Shown here in pieces: positions 63,101 through 64,000 of a stretch of DNA of 64,000 nucleotides (position 1 is the first letter of the stretch; each line of letters opens with the position of its first letter). The notes beneath the pieces were generated by a model. It ran no database searches. It was given only the letters and a program-made list of their open reading frames with translations, and had not been told where the DNA came from. The position numbers and the translations under genes are program-made. The stretch is taken from contig NZ_AP023239.1 of NCBI RefSeq assembly GCF_013393385.1, forward strand, positions 2,046,001 to 2,110,000. The letters are read 5' to 3'. The stretch is from Paenibacillus sp. URB8-2 (GTDB lineage: Bacteria > Bacillota > Bacilli > Paenibacillales > Paenibacillaceae).

Positions 63101-64000
63101 ATGAACAGGATTCAATCACCAACCTCAATACCAAAGGAGCTGTCGCCAAGCTACGATCCGTGGGACCCTATCTCCTCTCTGAGCCGATACGGAAAGCATA
63201 TGCTTACCAGTGTGGAAATGACAGTCACCAATCTGTGCAATATGCGCTGCGAGCACTGTGCGGTCGGCGACAGTCTGACGACACGGGAAGGAGAATTGCT
63301 GCCGCTTGAGAATATGCTGAACCGGCTGGAGGAAGCGGAGCATCTGGAGACGATCAGCATTACCGGCGGAGAACCGATGTTCCGCGCGGATACCGTGGAC
63401 AACATGATTGTGCCCTTGCTTAAATATGCGAGGGAGCGCGGATTGCGCTCGCAGATTAATTCGAATCTGACGATGCCCTATTCCCGGTATGAGAAGCTGC
63501 TCCCTTATCTTGACGTTATGCATATCTCGTTCAACTATGTGAACGGGGACGATTTTCATGAGGTTGGTTTTGCGGGCAGCGGCCATGCCGTGGCGAAAGA
63601 GACGGCTTACCGGCTGTATGACACGATGCTGGAGAATGCGCAGCGGCTCAGCCGGGAGGGCATGTTCATTTCCGCGGAATCGATGATCAACTACCGGACA
63701 CACGGCAAGCTGCCGGAAATTCACCGGTTAATCGGGGAAATGGGCTGCCGTAGACACGAAGTTCATCCGATGTACGCTTCCAATTTCGCGTCTTCGCTTC
63801 CGGTCCTGTCGCTGAAGGAGACGGCTGCCGCCATTCAGGCCCTTCTGGACCAGCGGAATCCTGATTTGTGGATGCTGTTCGGAACGCTGCCCTTTTTTGC
63901 TTGCAGCTTTCTGGAGGAGGACCGCGAGCTGCTGCGCCGTCTGAAGTCCGAGAAGAACGTTACGGTGCGTAACGACCCCGACGGCCGAAACCGTGTCAAT
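63101..64000 (+). CDS. yfkAB: Radical SAM protein YfkAB (start, cut by the window end)
   Basis: 300 residues are visible before the window ends. ATG 63101 follows GAAGGAG; the frame stays open to the last base. The radical SAM cluster motif is CNMRCEHC near residue 47, followed by the SAM-binding ITGGEPMF. The sequence fits the YfkAB subgroup with an extra Cys-containing region later (FACSFLEEDRE near 270). Function unknown. A TATGAT box lies about 85 bases upstream. Confidence 0.9.
   Translation, partial: MNRIQSPTSIPKELSPSYDPWDPISSLSRYGKHMLTSVEMTVTNLCNMRCEHCAVGDSLTTREGELLPLENMLNRLEEAEHLETISITGGEPMFRADTVDNMIVPLLKYARERGLRSQINSNLTMPYSRYEKLLPYLDVMHISFNYVNGDDFHEVGFAGSGHAVAKETAYRLYDTMLENAQRLSREGMFISAESMINYRTHGKLPEIHRLIGEMGCRRHEVHPMYASNFASSLPVLSLKETAAAIQALLDQRNPDLWMLFGTLPFFACSFLEEDRELLRRLKSEKNVTVRNDPDGRNRVN

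Overview
The window comes from a spore-forming Gram-positive of the Paenibacillus type. This is inferred from gene content: PrkA, SpoVR and YhbH, an AbrB-family regulator, an LTA-synthase-like sulfatase, a SufCDSUB operon in Bacillus order, a Bacillus-like mdx maltodextrin cluster, YunC, YunD and YfkAB, together with moderate GC content, strong AGGAGG ribosome binding sites and frequent TTG/GTG starts. No rRNA, tRNA or CRISPR array was seen.

Layout. 1-2.4 kb: end of a sugar ABC importer operon (binding protein, two permeases), followed by the decayed remains of a glucan-binding/FN3 enzyme. 2.9-10.3 kb: housekeeping and regulatory genes (serC, trmL, an abrB-like gene, a phosphodiester glycosidase pair, an atypical LuxR-type response regulator behind a structured leader, a PLP aminotransferase, a DUF2161 protein). 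10.5-16.5 kb: prkA, an LTA-synthase-like gene and spoVR. 16.6-19.8 kb: an accessory patch of unknown or broken genes (a 100-aa ORF that continues in frame past its stop, a DUF7662-like pseudogene, a 347-aa unknown protein, an 85-aa protein coupled to a retropepsin-like protease), closed by a second, broken copy of about 275 bp of spoVR. 20-23.6 kb: PAS histidine kinase, DegV protein, AraC/GyrI regulator. 23.7-34.1 kb: the maltodextrin cluster. 34.2-38.5 kb: yhbH, a stalk-domain secreted protein, a lipoprotein and a membrane protein. 38.5-40.4 kb: an IS200/IS605 element with an amber-interrupted tnpA and an intact tnpB. 40.5-42.1 kb: DUF423, an unknown gene and yunC. 42.1-43.7 kb: an IS110-family element with terminal inverted repeats (IS1111 type) and a long 3' non-coding segment. 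44-50.8 kb: dps, a DUF1802 gene and sufCDSUB. 50.9-52.1 kb: an Ntn-like unknown gene and a frameshifted VOC gene. 52.3-56 kb: a heterodimeric ABC exporter. 56-64 kb: secreted protein, GNAT, a degenerate HD-GYP, a MoaD-MoaE fusion, yunD, uppP, a canonical HD-GYP and the start of yfkAB.

How the genes work together. The mdx cluster imports maltodextrins (MdxEFG), trims them (GH13 amylase), phosphorolyses maltose (GH65) and converts beta-glucose-1-phosphate to glucose-6-phosphate (PgmB). A LacI-type regulator sits in the cluster, with related CAAAC/GTTTG sites before pgmB, before the regulator itself and around the mdxE promoter. The importer ATPase is not encoded here, so a shared MsmX-type ATPase elsewhere is likely. 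PrkA, YhbH and SpoVR, often neighbours in other genomes, are here in three separate places. The suf operon builds Fe-S clusters and carries a Fur-like sequence at its promoter.

No wholly new system can be proven from sequence alone. The best candidates for new biology are the accessory patch beside the duplicated spoVR segment, the two tandem terminator-like hairpins in front of a response regulator that lacks its acidic pair, and the non-coding segments of the two insertion sequences.
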